Source of the DNA: Chloroflexota bacterium
GTDB taxonomy: Bacteria > Chloroflexota > FW602-bin22 > JAMCYS01
DNA: 16,192 bases
Reading direction: 5' to 3'
Assembly (NCBI GenBank): GCA_021847625.1
Contig: JAJZQK010000019.1
Location: 1-16,192, forward strand
Within the stretch, counting starts at the first letter, position 1; every line of letters starts with the position of its first letter. Of the stretch, positions 1-8,912 are shown one piece after another. The notes under the pieces were generated by a model that worked only from the letters and a program-made list of their open reading frames with translations, was not told where the DNA came from and did not search any database. Position numbers and translations under genes: made by a program.

Positions 1-1
1 C

Positions 2-1126
2 GTGCGTACGGACGAGGACCTGCTTTCCTTCCCCGAGGGCGGCGTGCTGGTCGCCGCCCATCCGTCGCCCCAACTGGTCGTGGCGCTGCGGCGCGCCGCC
101 GCCATCGTCTGCGATACCGGCGGCGTCGCCTCGCACCTGGCCACGCTGGCCCGCGAGTTCAAGGTCCCCGCCCTCATGGCCACGGTCCGGGCGACCGCCG
201 TGTTGTCGCCGGGGCAGGTCGTCACGGTCGACACCGACCGCTGCTGCGTCTTCGCCGGCAAAGTAACCGACTTGCTGGCGGCCGAGCCAACTCTGGGCGA
301 CGACGGCGACCTGGACGACAGCGAGATTCTGCAGCTCTTCCGCCGCCTGCTGCCGCGCATCGTGCCTTTGCGGTTGGTGGACCCGCAGCGCGCCAACTTC
401 AGCGTGGCCAACTGTGAGTCGGTGCACGACCTCACCCGCTTCGTGCACCAGATGGCGATGAACGAGATGGTGTGCCTTGCCGAACGTCTTTCTGACGAGG
501 GCTGGCAAGCCACCCGCCTGGAAGCGGATATACCCCTCGCCATCCAGGTGCTCGACGTCAGCGCCGAGACGCCGCGTGGGAGCAAGAGCCTGCGCCCCGA
601 GCAGATCACCTCGCTGCCTCTACGTGAGTTCCTCCGGGGGCTGGCCGAGCGCCCCTGGCCGGGCCCTCGCAGCGTCAGCTTGGGCGGCTTCATGTCGGTC
701 ATGGCCATCCACGCCTCGGAGCCTCACCGCCTGGCGGAGCCTTGCCTGGTCATCGCCTCCGAGCGCTATATGAACTTCAGCGTCCGCACCGGCTACCACT
801 ACTCCACCGTGGAGGCACTTTGCCCGGAGATGGGCGGCGTGGGCTTCGTGCGCTTCCATTTCCGCGGCGGGGGCGCCGCTGCCGAGTGTCGCGAGCGGCG
901 CGAGCGCCTCCTGCACGAGCTCTTGGTCTGGTCTGGCTTCGCGGTCGACTGCGGCCCGGAGATGATCAGCGCCATCGCCGAGCATCTGACCGAGGCAGCC
1001 GTGCTCCGCCGAGTGCGCCTGCTGGCCTATCTCACGGTATACACAAAACAACTGGACGTGTTGCTGACTGACGACGCCGTGACCTCCTGGTACATCGAGG
1101 AGTTCAAGAAGGGAGCGGAGGTCTAG
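2..1126 (+). CDS. PEP-synthase-like phosphohistidine protein, copy A (C-terminal part, cut by window edge)
   Basis: Partial gene: the reading frame is open to the left edge, so its N-terminus lies outside the window and the GTG at position 2 is not a real start. Visible residues 1-95 are the end of a PEP-utiliser swivel domain, with the motif GGVASHLATLAREF; His45 of the visible part is the expected phosphohistidine. Residues from about 110 to 374 form a domain I do not recognise. It is shared with the complete copy B (8913-11519), including SERYMNFSVRTGYHYS, a Cys at visible residue 274, the FRFHFRGG stretch and KQLDV. The PEP/pyruvate-binding TIM barrel of true PEP synthase or PPDK is not present. 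By comparison with copy B, an ATP-grasp domain probably precedes the visible part. The stop is immediately followed by the TTG start of the histidine kinase, so the two are probably cotranscribed. The family assignment is firm, but the phosphoacceptor substrate is unknown. Confidence 0.85.
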   Translation: MRTDEDLLSFPEGGVLVAAHPSPQLVVALRRAAAIVCDTGGVASHLATLAREFKVPALMATVRATAVLSPGQVVTVDTDRCCVFAGKVTDLLAAEPTLGDDGDLDDSEILQLFRRLLPRIVPLRLVDPQRANFSVANCESVHDLTRFVHQMAMNEMVCLAERLSDEGWQATRLEADIPLAIQVLDVSAETPRGSKSLRPEQITSLPLREFLRGLAERPWPGPRSVSLGGFMSVMAIHASEPHRLAEPCLVIASERYMNFSVRTGYHYSTVEALCPEMGGVGFVRFHFRGGGAAAECRERRERLLHELLVWSGFAVDCGPEMISAIAEHLTEAAVLRRVRLLAYLTVYTKQLDVLLTDDAVTSWYIEEFKKGAEV

Positions 1127-3381
<2,255 letters not shown>

Positions 3382-3385
<4 letters not shown>

Positions 3386-3966
3386 GCGCACACGACATCC
3401 TAGTGGTCGACGACGAAGTCAGTTTGCTGATTCTCTTGGAGCGCATCCTGGTAGAAAGGACCCCCTATTCGGTCAAGACGACGGCTTCTCCCTTAGAGGC
3501 CCTGCAGGAACTGGAGGTCAACGACTATCGTCTGGTGATCACCGACCTCAAGATGCCCGACATCGACGGCCTCGACCTCTTACAGCGGGTGAAGCAGCTC
3601 GACAAGGGCACGGAAGTCGTGATCATCACCGCCTTCGGCTCCGTGGAGACAGCCGTCGAGGCCATCAAGAACGGCGCCTACGACTACATTACCAAGCCGT
3701 TCCGCAAGGAGCAAATCCTCCTGGTGGTTGAGCGGGCGATCCAGTGGCACCGCCTCAAGGGCGAGCTGGCCGCGCTCGACAGCCGGCTATTCGCCCTGCC
3801 CTACGCCGAGGCTCTCGCGGCCTTCAAGAACGAATACGCCCGGCGCGCGCTGGCCCGGCACGAGGGGGAGCCCCAGGCGGCGGCACGCGACTGCTGCCTT
3901 CCTGTGCAAACGCTGCTCTCCTACGCCGAAGGCGCCGGCCGTGGCCTAGCCATCGAGAAAGGGTGA
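3382..3966 (+). CDS. Response regulator with receiver domain and degenerate Fis-like C-terminus
   Basis: Protein of 194 aa. Residues 1-125 are a complete receiver: acidic pair Asp10/Asp11, phosphoacceptor Asp55 in ITDLKMPD, Thr83 and Lys105 in ITKPF. The sequence is closest in style to NtrC-class receivers, but no AAA+ sigma-54 domain is present. Residues about 140-190 (YAEALAAFKNEYARRAL, then AARDCCLPVQTLL) resemble the Fis-type helix-turn-helix that ends NtrC and PrrA/ActR-type regulators, with several non-consensus positions, so DNA binding is plausible but not certain. The start overlaps the kinase stop by 4 bp, and GAGGGG at 3369-3374 is a good ribosome binding site. It probably receives phosphate from the upstream Cache kinase. 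The stop is followed three bases later by the GTG of the first TauE gene, which suggests one operon. Confidence 0.92.
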
Positions 3967-3969
3967 GCC

Positions 3970-5094
3970 GTGTTTGACTTCCCCGTCGCCGGCATAGAGA
4001 TTCCCTGGCTTCTCCTGGTCTTCACCGGCTTTACCGTGGGCGTGGTCGGCGGCTTCGTGGGCGTCGGCGGCGGCTACATGGTCACCCCCGCCCTCTGCGT
4101 CTTCGGCTTCCCCGGCTACATGGCCTCCGGCATCGACCTCACCCACATCGCCGGCAAGGGGGTGATCGCCACCATCCGCCATCGCCAGCTCGGCAACATC
4201 GACTGGACCCTGGCGATGAGCATGATCGCGGGCACCATGTTCGGCGTCGAACTGGGCACCCGCATCCTGGGCTTCTTCAAGGAGCAGGGCCTCTCCACCG
4301 TGGCCGTGCTCACCGCCTCCTTTGTGTTGATGACCGGCCTCTTCATTTATACTCAATATGAAACGCGCCAGGCCCAGCGTCAGACCGTCAAGATGGAACG
4401 CGAAGGTCGGGACATCGGCCGCGAGGTCGTGGCCTCCAATCTGCCCAGCGTCTTTCAAGCGGTGCCGCTTATGCCGATCATCCGCTGTCACACCGCTCGA
4501 GTCGTCGTCTCGATGTGGGTCATCGTGCTGGTGGGCATGAGCACCGGCCTGCTGGCGGGCTTCCTCGGCGTCGGCGGCGGCTTCATCCGCGTGCCGGCTT
4601 TGGTCTACCTCGTCGGCACCTCCACCCACGTCGCCGTGGGCACCGACCTCGTGGAGATCGTCTTCTCCGGCTCCTACGGCGCCATGCGCCACGCGATGCA
4701 CGGCAACGTCGACTTCCTGGCGGTGATGTTCATGCTCTGCGGGGCGGTGTTCGGGGCTCAGTTCGGCTCCATCGCCACCGCCTACGTCCGTGGCCCCGCC
4801 ATTCGCTTCATCCTCAGCTACTCGCTCGCCCTGGCCGGGCTGGGGGCCTTTCTGCCCTTGTTCGACAAGCTGACCGGCTCGACGATTTGGCTCATCGGGG
4901 CCGTGGCCGTGACGCTGACCCTCGGGCAGATGATCTTCCTTTGCGCCTACATACTCTCGCTCTTCGGCTTCGCCCTGCTGGCGCGCCGGGGGCGCTGGGT
5001 GCCCGCCTGGGCGATGCCCCTCTTGGTGAAACCTGGCAGTCACCTTGCCGCGGCTCAGGCGCCGTCCCGGCTGGTGAAAGGGAGGGTTGTGTGA
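3970..5094 (+). CDS. TauE/SafE family anion permease, paralogue 1
   Basis: Integral membrane protein of 374 aa in the TauE/SafE (DUF81) family, whose characterised members export sulfite or other organosulfur anions or move small organic acids. The two-fold family repeat is clear: GFVGVGGGYMVTP near residue 30 and GFLGVGGGFIRVPALVY near residue 200. Hydrophobic segments between them are consistent with about eight spans. A soluble loop rich in Arg/Lys/Glu lies around residues 130-165. The start is GTG, immediately behind the regulator stop; its paralogue at 5348 begins with an equivalent MFEFLIAGI sequence, which supports this start. It ends in a GTGA overlap with the 36-aa membrane protein. 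It shares a nearly identical 146-bp DNA tract with paralogue 2. Exported substrate unknown; sulfite is only the family default. Confidence 0.93.
   Translation: MFDFPVAGIEIPWLLLVFTGFTVGVVGGFVGVGGGYMVTPALCVFGFPGYMASGIDLTHIAGKGVIATIRHRQLGNIDWTLAMSMIAGTMFGVELGTRILGFFKEQGLSTVAVLTASFVLMTGLFIYTQYETRQAQRQTVKMEREGRDIGREVVASNLPSVFQAVPLMPIIRCHTARVVVSMWVIVLVGMSTGLLAGFLGVGGGFIRVPALVYLVGTSTHVAVGTDLVEIVFSGSYGAMRHAMHGNVDFLAVMFMLCGAVFGAQFGSIATAYVRGPAIRFILSYSLALAGLGAFLPLFDKLTGSTIWLIGAVAVTLTLGQMIFLCAYILSLFGFALLARRGRWVPAWAMPLLVKPGSHLAAAQAPSRLVKGRVV
4702..4847 (+). repeat. 146-bp near-identical tract, copy 1 (within TauE 1)
   Basis: Matches 6080-6225 at 144 of 146 positions by direct reading; the differences are at 4755 (g/c) and 4758 (t/c). 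It encodes the segment from GNVDFLAVMFMLCG to LALAGLGA. The flanking sequence of the two genes differs far more often, including at many third codon positions. Confidence 0.9.
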
Positions 5095-5201
5095 GACGGT
5101 TACTTGATCGCGAACTGGGCTTCTTCGTCGTCGTGGCGATAGTATCGATTATCTGCGCGCTGGCGCTGCTCGCCTTCGTCATTAGAGCCCAGATCTTCTA
5201 G
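5091..5201 (+). CDS. 36-aa single-span membrane protein
   Basis: Very short gene: GTG at 5091, TAG at 5199-5201. The start overlaps the TauE stop as GTGA, and GGGAGGG at 5080-5086 provides a ribosome binding site, though only four bases away. The product begins MRRLLDRELGFFVVVAIVS and contains one hydrophobic span (about residues 10-31) preceded by positively charged residues, so the N-terminus is probably cytoplasmic. It resembles the 40-aa protein encoded at 7256: both have a short polar leader, a GFF motif at the membrane entry and one span. Translational coupling to a permease suggests a small accessory subunit, but I know no named family for it. Confidence 0.68.
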   Translation: MRRLLDRELGFFVVVAIVSIICALALLAFVIRAQIF

Positions 5202-5332
5202 GTTCGGCTCACCCGGCCGGCCGGCCGCTCGCTGCGGCTGGGCCGGCGCTATCTTGCCGCCCAGGCCCTTGGGGCATTTGCGGCGTGGGCGAGGTGCTTT
5301 CTGACGCCGCGCCGGGCAGCAATTCTGGGCGA

Positions 5333-5340
5333 GGGAGGAA
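5333..5340 (+). promoter_or_regulatory. Ribosome binding site fixing the start of TauE paralogue 2
   Basis: GGGAGGAA lies seven bases before ATG 5348. It decides in favour of this ATG over the upstream in-frame GTG at 5285, because the resulting N-terminus also matches paralogue 1. Confidence 0.75.
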
Positions 5341-5347
5341 AGGCTGG

Positions 5348-6484
5348 ATGTTTGAGTTCCTCATCGCGGGCATATCCACGCCCTGGGCTCTGCTGGTCTT
5401 CACCGGCTTCACCGTGGGCGTCGTCGGCGGCTTCATCGGCGTCGGCGGCGGCTATATGGTCACCCCCGCCCTGGTGGTCTTTGGCTTTCCCGGCCACATG
5501 GCAGCCGGCATCGACATTACCCACATCGCCGGCAAGGGCGTCATCGCCAGCATCCGCCACCGCCAGCTCGGCAACATCGACTGGACGCTTGCCATGACGG
5601 TAGTCTCCGGTACCATGTTCGGCGTCGAAATGGGCGTGCGCATTCTCGACTACTTCAAGGAGCAGGGCCTCTCCACCGTCGCCGTGCTCACCGCCTCCTT
5701 CATCTTGATGACCGGTCTCTTCATCTATACCCAGTACGAGACCCGCTCCGCCGCGCGCCAGACGGCCAAGTTGGAGAGCGAGGGTCACGACATCGGCCGT
5801 GAGGTCGTGGCTACCGACCTGCCGCGCCATCTGCAGCGAATCCCGCTCGCGCCCATCATCCGCCTGCGCACGGCCCGGGTGGTCATCTCCCTCTGGGTCA
5901 TCGTCCTCGTGGGCATGTTCACCGGCACTCTCGCCGGCTTCTTGGGCGTCGGCGGCGGCTTCATAGCCGTGCCCGCGCTCGTCTACCTCATCGGCGCCAC
6001 CACCCACGTGGCCGTGGGCAGCGACCTAGTGCAAATCATCTTCTCCGGCTCCTACGGCGCCCTTCGCCACACCATGGAGGGCAACGTCGACTTCCTGGCG
6101 GTGATGTTCATGCTCTGCGGGGCGGTGTTCGGCGCCCAGTTCGGCTCCATCGCCACCGCCTACGTCCGTGGCCCCGCCATTCGCTTCATCCTCAGCTACT
6201 CGCTCGCCCTGGCCGGGCTGGGGGCGCTCTTCCCGCTGATCAACCAGCTCACCGGCTCCAGCATCCCTCTCCTCTCGGCGTTGGCGGTGACGCTGACGCT
6301 GGGACAGATGATCTTTCTCTGCACGTACATCCTCTCTCTCTTGACGTTCGCGCTTCTGGCGCGACGCGGGCGTTGGGTGCCGATTTGGGCCTTGCCCTTC
6401 CTCGTGCGCTACCCGGTTGCCCGCTCGCGCCCGGTGCAGGCGGCCCAGGCCGTGCCAGTGCAGGAGGTCGGTGGAGAGAGATAG
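5348..6484 (+). CDS. TauE/SafE family anion permease, paralogue 2
   Basis: Protein of 378 aa, collinear with paralogue 1 over its whole length. It has the same N-terminal GFIGVGGGYMVTP and mid-protein GFLGVGGGFIAVPALVY repeats, the same GSYGALRH motif and the same C-terminal LARRGRWVPIWALPFLV. The chosen ATG has a strong ribosome binding site (5333-5340), and the first 25 residues then align with paralogue 1. It is separated from the upstream 36-aa gene by 146 bp and from the next gene by 122 bp, in which I see no clear promoter. The two permeases could work as partners or on related anions. Divergence is uneven along the gene: 6080-6225 is almost identical in DNA to 4702-4847 while the flanks have drifted, suggesting recent gene conversion. 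The substrate is unknown. Confidence 0.93.
   Translation: MFEFLIAGISTPWALLVFTGFTVGVVGGFIGVGGGYMVTPALVVFGFPGHMAAGIDITHIAGKGVIASIRHRQLGNIDWTLAMTVVSGTMFGVEMGVRILDYFKEQGLSTVAVLTASFILMTGLFIYTQYETRSAARQTAKLESEGHDIGREVVATDLPRHLQRIPLAPIIRLRTARVVISLWVIVLVGMFTGTLAGFLGVGGGFIAVPALVYLIGATTHVAVGSDLVQIIFSGSYGALRHTMEGNVDFLAVMFMLCGAVFGAQFGSIATAYVRGPAIRFILSYSLALAGLGALFPLINQLTGSSIPLLSALAVTLTLGQMIFLCTYILSLLTFALLARRGRWVPIWALPFLVRYPVARSRPVQAAQAVPVQEVGGER
6080..6225 (+). repeat. 146-bp near-identical tract, copy 2 (within TauE 2)
   Basis: Partner of 4702-4847 in direct orientation; mismatches at 6133 and 6136. Direct repeats of this length 1.4 kb apart could support gene conversion, or deletion of the intervening DNA. 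Confidence 0.9.
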
Positions 6485-6594
6485 CGCCAGAGGCGGCGCC
6501 GGGACGTAGCCCTCGGCGGCAGAGTCGAGCGGCCTGCGCCGCTCCCCGGCCTTGCCCTAGGGCGAGGAGGTTCGGTTCTACTACTCGCAAGAAC

Positions 6595-6599
6595 GGAGG
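6595..6599 (+). promoter_or_regulatory. Ribosome binding site fixing the start of the 185-aa protein
   Basis: GGAGG seven bases before GTG 6607. No comparable site precedes the longer in-frame starts that overlap the TauE gene. Confidence 0.65.
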
Positions 6600-6606
6600 C
6601 AAAGGG

Positions 6607-7164
6607 GTGAACCAGAAGCGCGCGGGGCAAGCCCTAATCAGGATGGCCTTCTGGGCAGTGGTCGCGGTGCTCGTCTTTAGCTTCGCCATCAACTCCTACC
6701 TTTCAGGGGAGATGACGCACTGGTACTACTACAAAGCCAGCACCAGCGGCTACGCCATCAACGACAATTCCTTCCTCGCGGCCACCAAAGACAAGCCGAT
6801 CCTACTGCAGGTTGTCGCCGCCGACCAGATCGTGGGACAGCAGGCGGTCAAGGTCAGTAAAGGCGACCTGCTGCCCACGGGCGCCAACGGCGTCATCGCC
6901 AAGGCGGACGTCCAGGACGGCAAACGCGTTGCCCTCGAGGGCAGCAACCTCAAAGTGATGGTCCCAACCCAGATTAAGGAGCAGTCCGGCATCAAGTACT
7001 CTGACACCTACCGGCACAAGGGCATCGAGACCAACCCGCTCTCCGGGCCCTGGAACGTCGGCGTCGTGCTCTTGATGGGCCTGAGCCTGGGCATGCTCGC
7101 CCAGGCGTTCACCGACTTGTTCGGCCTCGAGTTCAAACCGACGGGCCAGACAAGGGCCCACTAG
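6607..7164 (+). CDS. 185-aa two-span membrane protein of unknown function
   Basis: I do not recognise a named family. With the GTG start, which has a GGAGG seven bases upstream, the product begins MNQKRAGQALIRMAFWAVV. A span at about residues 13-31 is followed by an extracytoplasmic segment of about 120 residues (from GEMTHWYYYKASTSGYAIN to about residue 150), then a second span, VGVVLLMGLSLGMLAQAF, and a short cytoplasmic tail ending in TRAH. The loop is predicted largely beta/coil, has no cysteines, and carries a VVAADQIVGQQAVKVSKGDL stretch. A longer in-frame start would overlap TauE 2 out of frame and give an Ala/Pro/Arg-rich leader typical of shadow translation, so it was not used. Its position between the second permease and two tiny membrane proteins suggests a component of the same membrane assembly. 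Confidence 0.8.
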   Translation: MNQKRAGQALIRMAFWAVVAVLVFSFAINSYLSGEMTHWYYYKASTSGYAINDNSFLAATKDKPILLQVVAADQIVGQQAVKVSKGDLLPTGANGVIAKADVQDGKRVALEGSNLKVMVPTQIKEQSGIKYSDTYRHKGIETNPLSGPWNVGVVLLMGLSLGMLAQAFTDLFGLEFKPTGQTRAH

Positions 7165-7243
7165 GGCGCCCACCGCGCTCGCCGTGGCCAAAGGGAAGTC
7201 TGACTGCGTTTGGAGGTCCGGCCGGGACGGCCTTAGGTATAGC

Positions 7244-7249
7244 GGAGGG
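7244..7249 (+). promoter_or_regulatory. Ribosome binding site fixing the start of the 40-aa membrane protein
   Basis: GGAGGG six bases before GTG 7256. It supports this start rather than the in-frame ATG/GTG-like codons near 7184, which would add a hydrophilic leader. Confidence 0.7.
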
Positions 7250-7255
7250 AACGAT

Positions 7256-7378
7256 GTGAAGGCAATTCTCAACAGCCAGTGGGGCTTCTTCTTCCTCGTC
7301 TTGGCGCTCTCGCTGCTGGCGGCGGCCATCATCTGGGCGACGGTGCTCAACGGCAGGTTGACGGGAGGAATCGGATGA
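7256..7378 (+). CDS. 40-aa single-span membrane protein
   Basis: Short gene starting at GTG with a well-placed GGAGGG. The product starts MKAILNSQWGFFFLVLALS. It has one membrane span (about residues 10-31) and a short polar tail (NGRLTGGIG). Layout and the GFF motif at the start of the span match the 36-aa protein at 5091, so the two are probably related even though overall similarity is hard to judge at this size. The stop overlaps the next ATG by 4 bp (ATGA), giving translational coupling. No known family recognised; an accessory peptide of the permeases is an inference from position. Confidence 0.72.
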   Translation: MKAILNSQWGFFFLVLALSLLAAAIIWATVLNGRLTGGIG

Positions 7379-7578
7379 ATCTGATTGTGCAGGTAGCGGC
7401 CAACGTGGTCCTCTACGGGTTCTTCCTTTGGCAGGCCTACGAATCGCTCTTCGTGGAGCACGACTACTGGTTCGCCTTCGTGGTGCTCTTCGTCCTTTTC
7501 GTGGCGATCGTGACCAGCCTGATCCCGGGCATCAGGGCGCCACGCACGTCGCCCGGCGCGTATCCATTTGAAGACTAA
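7375..7578 (+). CDS. 67-aa two-span membrane protein
   Basis: Starts at ATG 7375, overlapping the preceding stop by 4 bp, with GGGAGGAA at 7363-7370 as ribosome binding site. It begins MNLIVQVAANVVLYGFFLW. It has two hydrophobic segments, about residues 4-20 and 31-52, separated by the acidic/aromatic loop YESLFVEHDYW, and a polar proline-containing tail ending in YPFED. No family is recognised. It is the third very small membrane protein in this cluster, and coupling to the 40-aa gene suggests that they are made together, perhaps in a fixed ratio. Confidence 0.72.
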   Translation: MNLIVQVAANVVLYGFFLWQAYESLFVEHDYWFAFVVLFVLFVAIVTSLIPGIRAPRTSPGAYPFED

Positions 7579-7582
7579 CAAG

Positions 7583-8266
7583 GTGCGCCCGGCCGGACCG
7601 TCCCTGGACGAGGCCCTCGACCCCCTGCTCTCCGAGCTGGAGGTGCTCGACGCGGCCCACGCCCTGGGCGACGTCAAGGACAAGCAGTACGAGCAGCGGA
7701 AGCAGGGACTGCTGGTGGAGATAGGCCTGGCTAAGGTCAAGGCCCGCCTGGCGCCGGGCGAGGAGGTCCTTGCCCAGCACCACTTCCAGCAGTCGCGCTT
7801 CCCCTTCACGGGCTTCGCCTTCCAGGACGCCGCCCAGGAGTCACTCAGCTTCTTTGCCACCGGTCGGCGTATCTTCCGCTGGCGATTCGTCGACCATCCC
7901 GACCGGCGGGCCTCGCTTCACGGCCGAGACCGTCTGGAGGCCCAGGATTACTCCCGCCTTCGGGCCGTCCTTCCCCGTCGTGAGTGGCGCTGGGGCGAGG
8001 CGGCGGCCGCCGTGGCGACGATCCTCCTGGCGCTCGTCTTCTGGTCCTGGCTGGAGATCACCGGGCCGGTGCTCTTGCTGGTGGGCGCCGCCGGCCTGGG
8101 GCACGCGCTGTTCTGGCCCACCGGCTACTGGCTACTGGCCGGCACGGACCAGAGCCGCGCCTGGCGTGTCTACGCCGTGCGCAAGCGCAGCGCCCGGGCG
8201 CTCATCGGTGTCGTCAAAGCCGGAGTCGAGGGACCTAGCCTTGTTACGGCTGCGGAAGCGGACTGA
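7583..8266 (+). CDS. Hypothetical protein with helical N-terminus and C-terminal membrane hairpin
   Basis: Unknown protein of 227 aa. The first 60 residues or so are charged and probably helical (LDEALDPLLSELEVLDAAHA and onward). A mixed domain of about 80 residues follows (QSRFPFTGFAFQDAAQESLS, then FATGRRIFRWRFVD). Next comes a pair of hydrophobic segments at about 140-185 (from VATILLALVFWSW to LLLVGAAGLGHAL), then a basic tail. The start is uncertain. GTG 7583 lies four bases after the preceding stop; TTG 7568 would overlap it by 11 bp. Neither has a convincing ribosome binding site, although translation could be coupled. The stop codon TGA (8264-8266) lies in the loop of a palindromic repeat, so the last few residues are encoded by the repeat and the original C-terminus may have been altered by its insertion. 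Confidence 0.7.
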   Translation: MRPAGPSLDEALDPLLSELEVLDAAHALGDVKDKQYEQRKQGLLVEIGLAKVKARLAPGEEVLAQHHFQQSRFPFTGFAFQDAAQESLSFFATGRRIFRWRFVDHPDRRASLHGRDRLEAQDYSRLRAVLPRREWRWGEAAAAVATILLALVFWSWLEITGPVLLLVGAAGLGHALFWPTGYWLLAGTDQSRAWRVYAVRKRSARALIGVVKAGVEGPSLVTAAEAD

Positions 8267-8280
8267 AGTCCGCACTACGA
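8257..8280 (-). repeat. Palindromic repeat, inverted copy
   Basis: Exact reverse complement (24 of 24) of 8300-8323. It contains the hyphenated palindrome gcggact-ga-agtccgc (8258-8273). Together with 8300-8323 it can form a 24-bp stem with a 19-base loop. It overlaps the stop codon of the preceding gene. There is no T-run after it, so it is not a classical terminator, although a hairpin of this size may stop or stabilise transcripts. Confidence 0.85.
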
Positions 8281-8293
8281 ACCTGGAGGCGCC

Positions 8294-8340
8294 CGTCGCT
8301 CGTAGTGCGGACTTCAGTCCGCTCGTCCTACTTCTCTGGC
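8294..8340 (+). repeat. 47-bp tandem repeat unit 1 with internal palindrome
   Basis: Perfectly identical to 8341-8387. Each unit carries the hyphenated palindrome gcggact-tc-agtccgc (here 8307-8322), preceded by cgtagt. The architecture resembles REP/BIME-type interspersed palindromic elements, which are usually mobilised by REP-associated tyrosine transposases encoded elsewhere in the genome. Confidence 0.9.
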
Positions 8341-8387
8341 CGTCGCTCGTAGTGCGGACTTCAGTCCGCTCGTCCTACTTCTCTGGC
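8341..8387 (+). repeat. 47-bp tandem repeat unit 2 with internal palindrome
   Basis: Second perfect copy, directly adjoining unit 1, palindrome at 8354-8369. The remaining 77 bp to the next gene hold a 6-bp hairpin (8428-8433 with 8440-8445) and a ribosome binding site at 8451-8456, but no promoter that I can recognise. Confidence 0.9.
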
Positions 8388-8464
8388 AGCAGCACCATCA
8401 GTACGCCGGCCGACCGAGCGCCATCACCCCGCCCTGCCAGGCGGGAACTGAGGAGGTAAGCGCG

Positions 8465-8884
8465 ATGCCACGCCTCGCTAGCCACATCCTGCTGTTCGGC
8501 GAGCGCCAGGCCCCCGTGGCTTCGCTGGCGGCCCTCCTCAAAGATGGCGAGCACGAGGTGGTCTCGGTTGCCGGCGAGGCCCCGGCCCGGCTAATCGAGG
8601 CGGCCGCCCGTGCCGACGTCCTGATCGTCGCCGCCGAGGCCTGCGCCGACCGCTGCCTGGCCCAGCTCGCCGCCGTGCGTGCCGCCCAGCGCGACCTGCC
8701 GATCATCCTCATCGGCCGCGGCTGCCAGGTCGACGCCGCCGTGCGCGCCCTCAAACTGGGTATGGTAGATTACCTCAGCCGGCCGGTGAACCCCCGCAAG
8801 CTGCGGGAAAAAGTGGACGACGCCATCGAGCGCCGCAACTGTTTGACCGAACTCGCCCAGTGGCGAACGCAGCAGCCTGGCTAA
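8465..8884 (+). CDS. Receiver-fold protein lacking the phosphorylation site (pseudo-receiver)
   Basis: Protein of 139 aa with the length and alternating hydrophobic-strand pattern of a CheY-like receiver: HILLFGE at strand 1, ADVLIVAA at strand 3, LPIILIGRG at strand 4, and LGMVDYLSRPVNPRKLREKV at strand 5/helix 5. The acidic pair after strand 1 is replaced by Gly-Glu-Arg, the phosphoacceptor Asp after strand 3 is Ala/Glu, the Thr/Ser after strand 4 is Gly, and the conserved Lys before Pro is Arg. It therefore probably cannot be phosphorylated in the usual way and may act as a binding partner. AGGAGG (8451-8456) lies eight bases before ATG. The dikinase-like gene follows after 28 bp, so the two are likely cotranscribed and may interact. 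Confidence 0.82.
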   Translation: MPRLASHILLFGERQAPVASLAALLKDGEHEVVSVAGEAPARLIEAAARADVLIVAAEACADRCLAQLAAVRAAQRDLPIILIGRGCQVDAAVRALKLGMVDYLSRPVNPRKLREKVDDAIERRNCLTELAQWRTQQPG

Positions 8885-8912
8885 GGCGAACCGTGAGGGA
8901 AAGGGCACGACC

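Noticed and set aside
3946..5043. Long minus-strand open frame opposite TauE 1 (and a similar one at 5249-6007)
   Set aside because: The two resemble each other only because the TauE genes do; low-complexity His/Asp/Gly/Glu-rich translation with no recognisable domain.
5202..5347. 146-bp gap after the 36-aa gene as a possible promoter or terminator
   Set aside because: GC-rich with a ccggccggccgg run, but no convincing hairpin with T-run and no -35/-10 pair; only the ribosome binding site of TauE 2 is clear.
6485..6606. Possible small gene or hairpin in the gap before the 185-aa protein
   Set aside because: The near-palindrome around ccttgccctagggcgagg is short and has a mismatch, and no start codon follows the GGAGG near 6565 at a usable distance.
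8294..8387. Tandem 47-bp repeats as a possible CRISPR
   Set aside because: Only two units with no spacer between them, and no cas genes nearby; REP-like palindromes explain it better.
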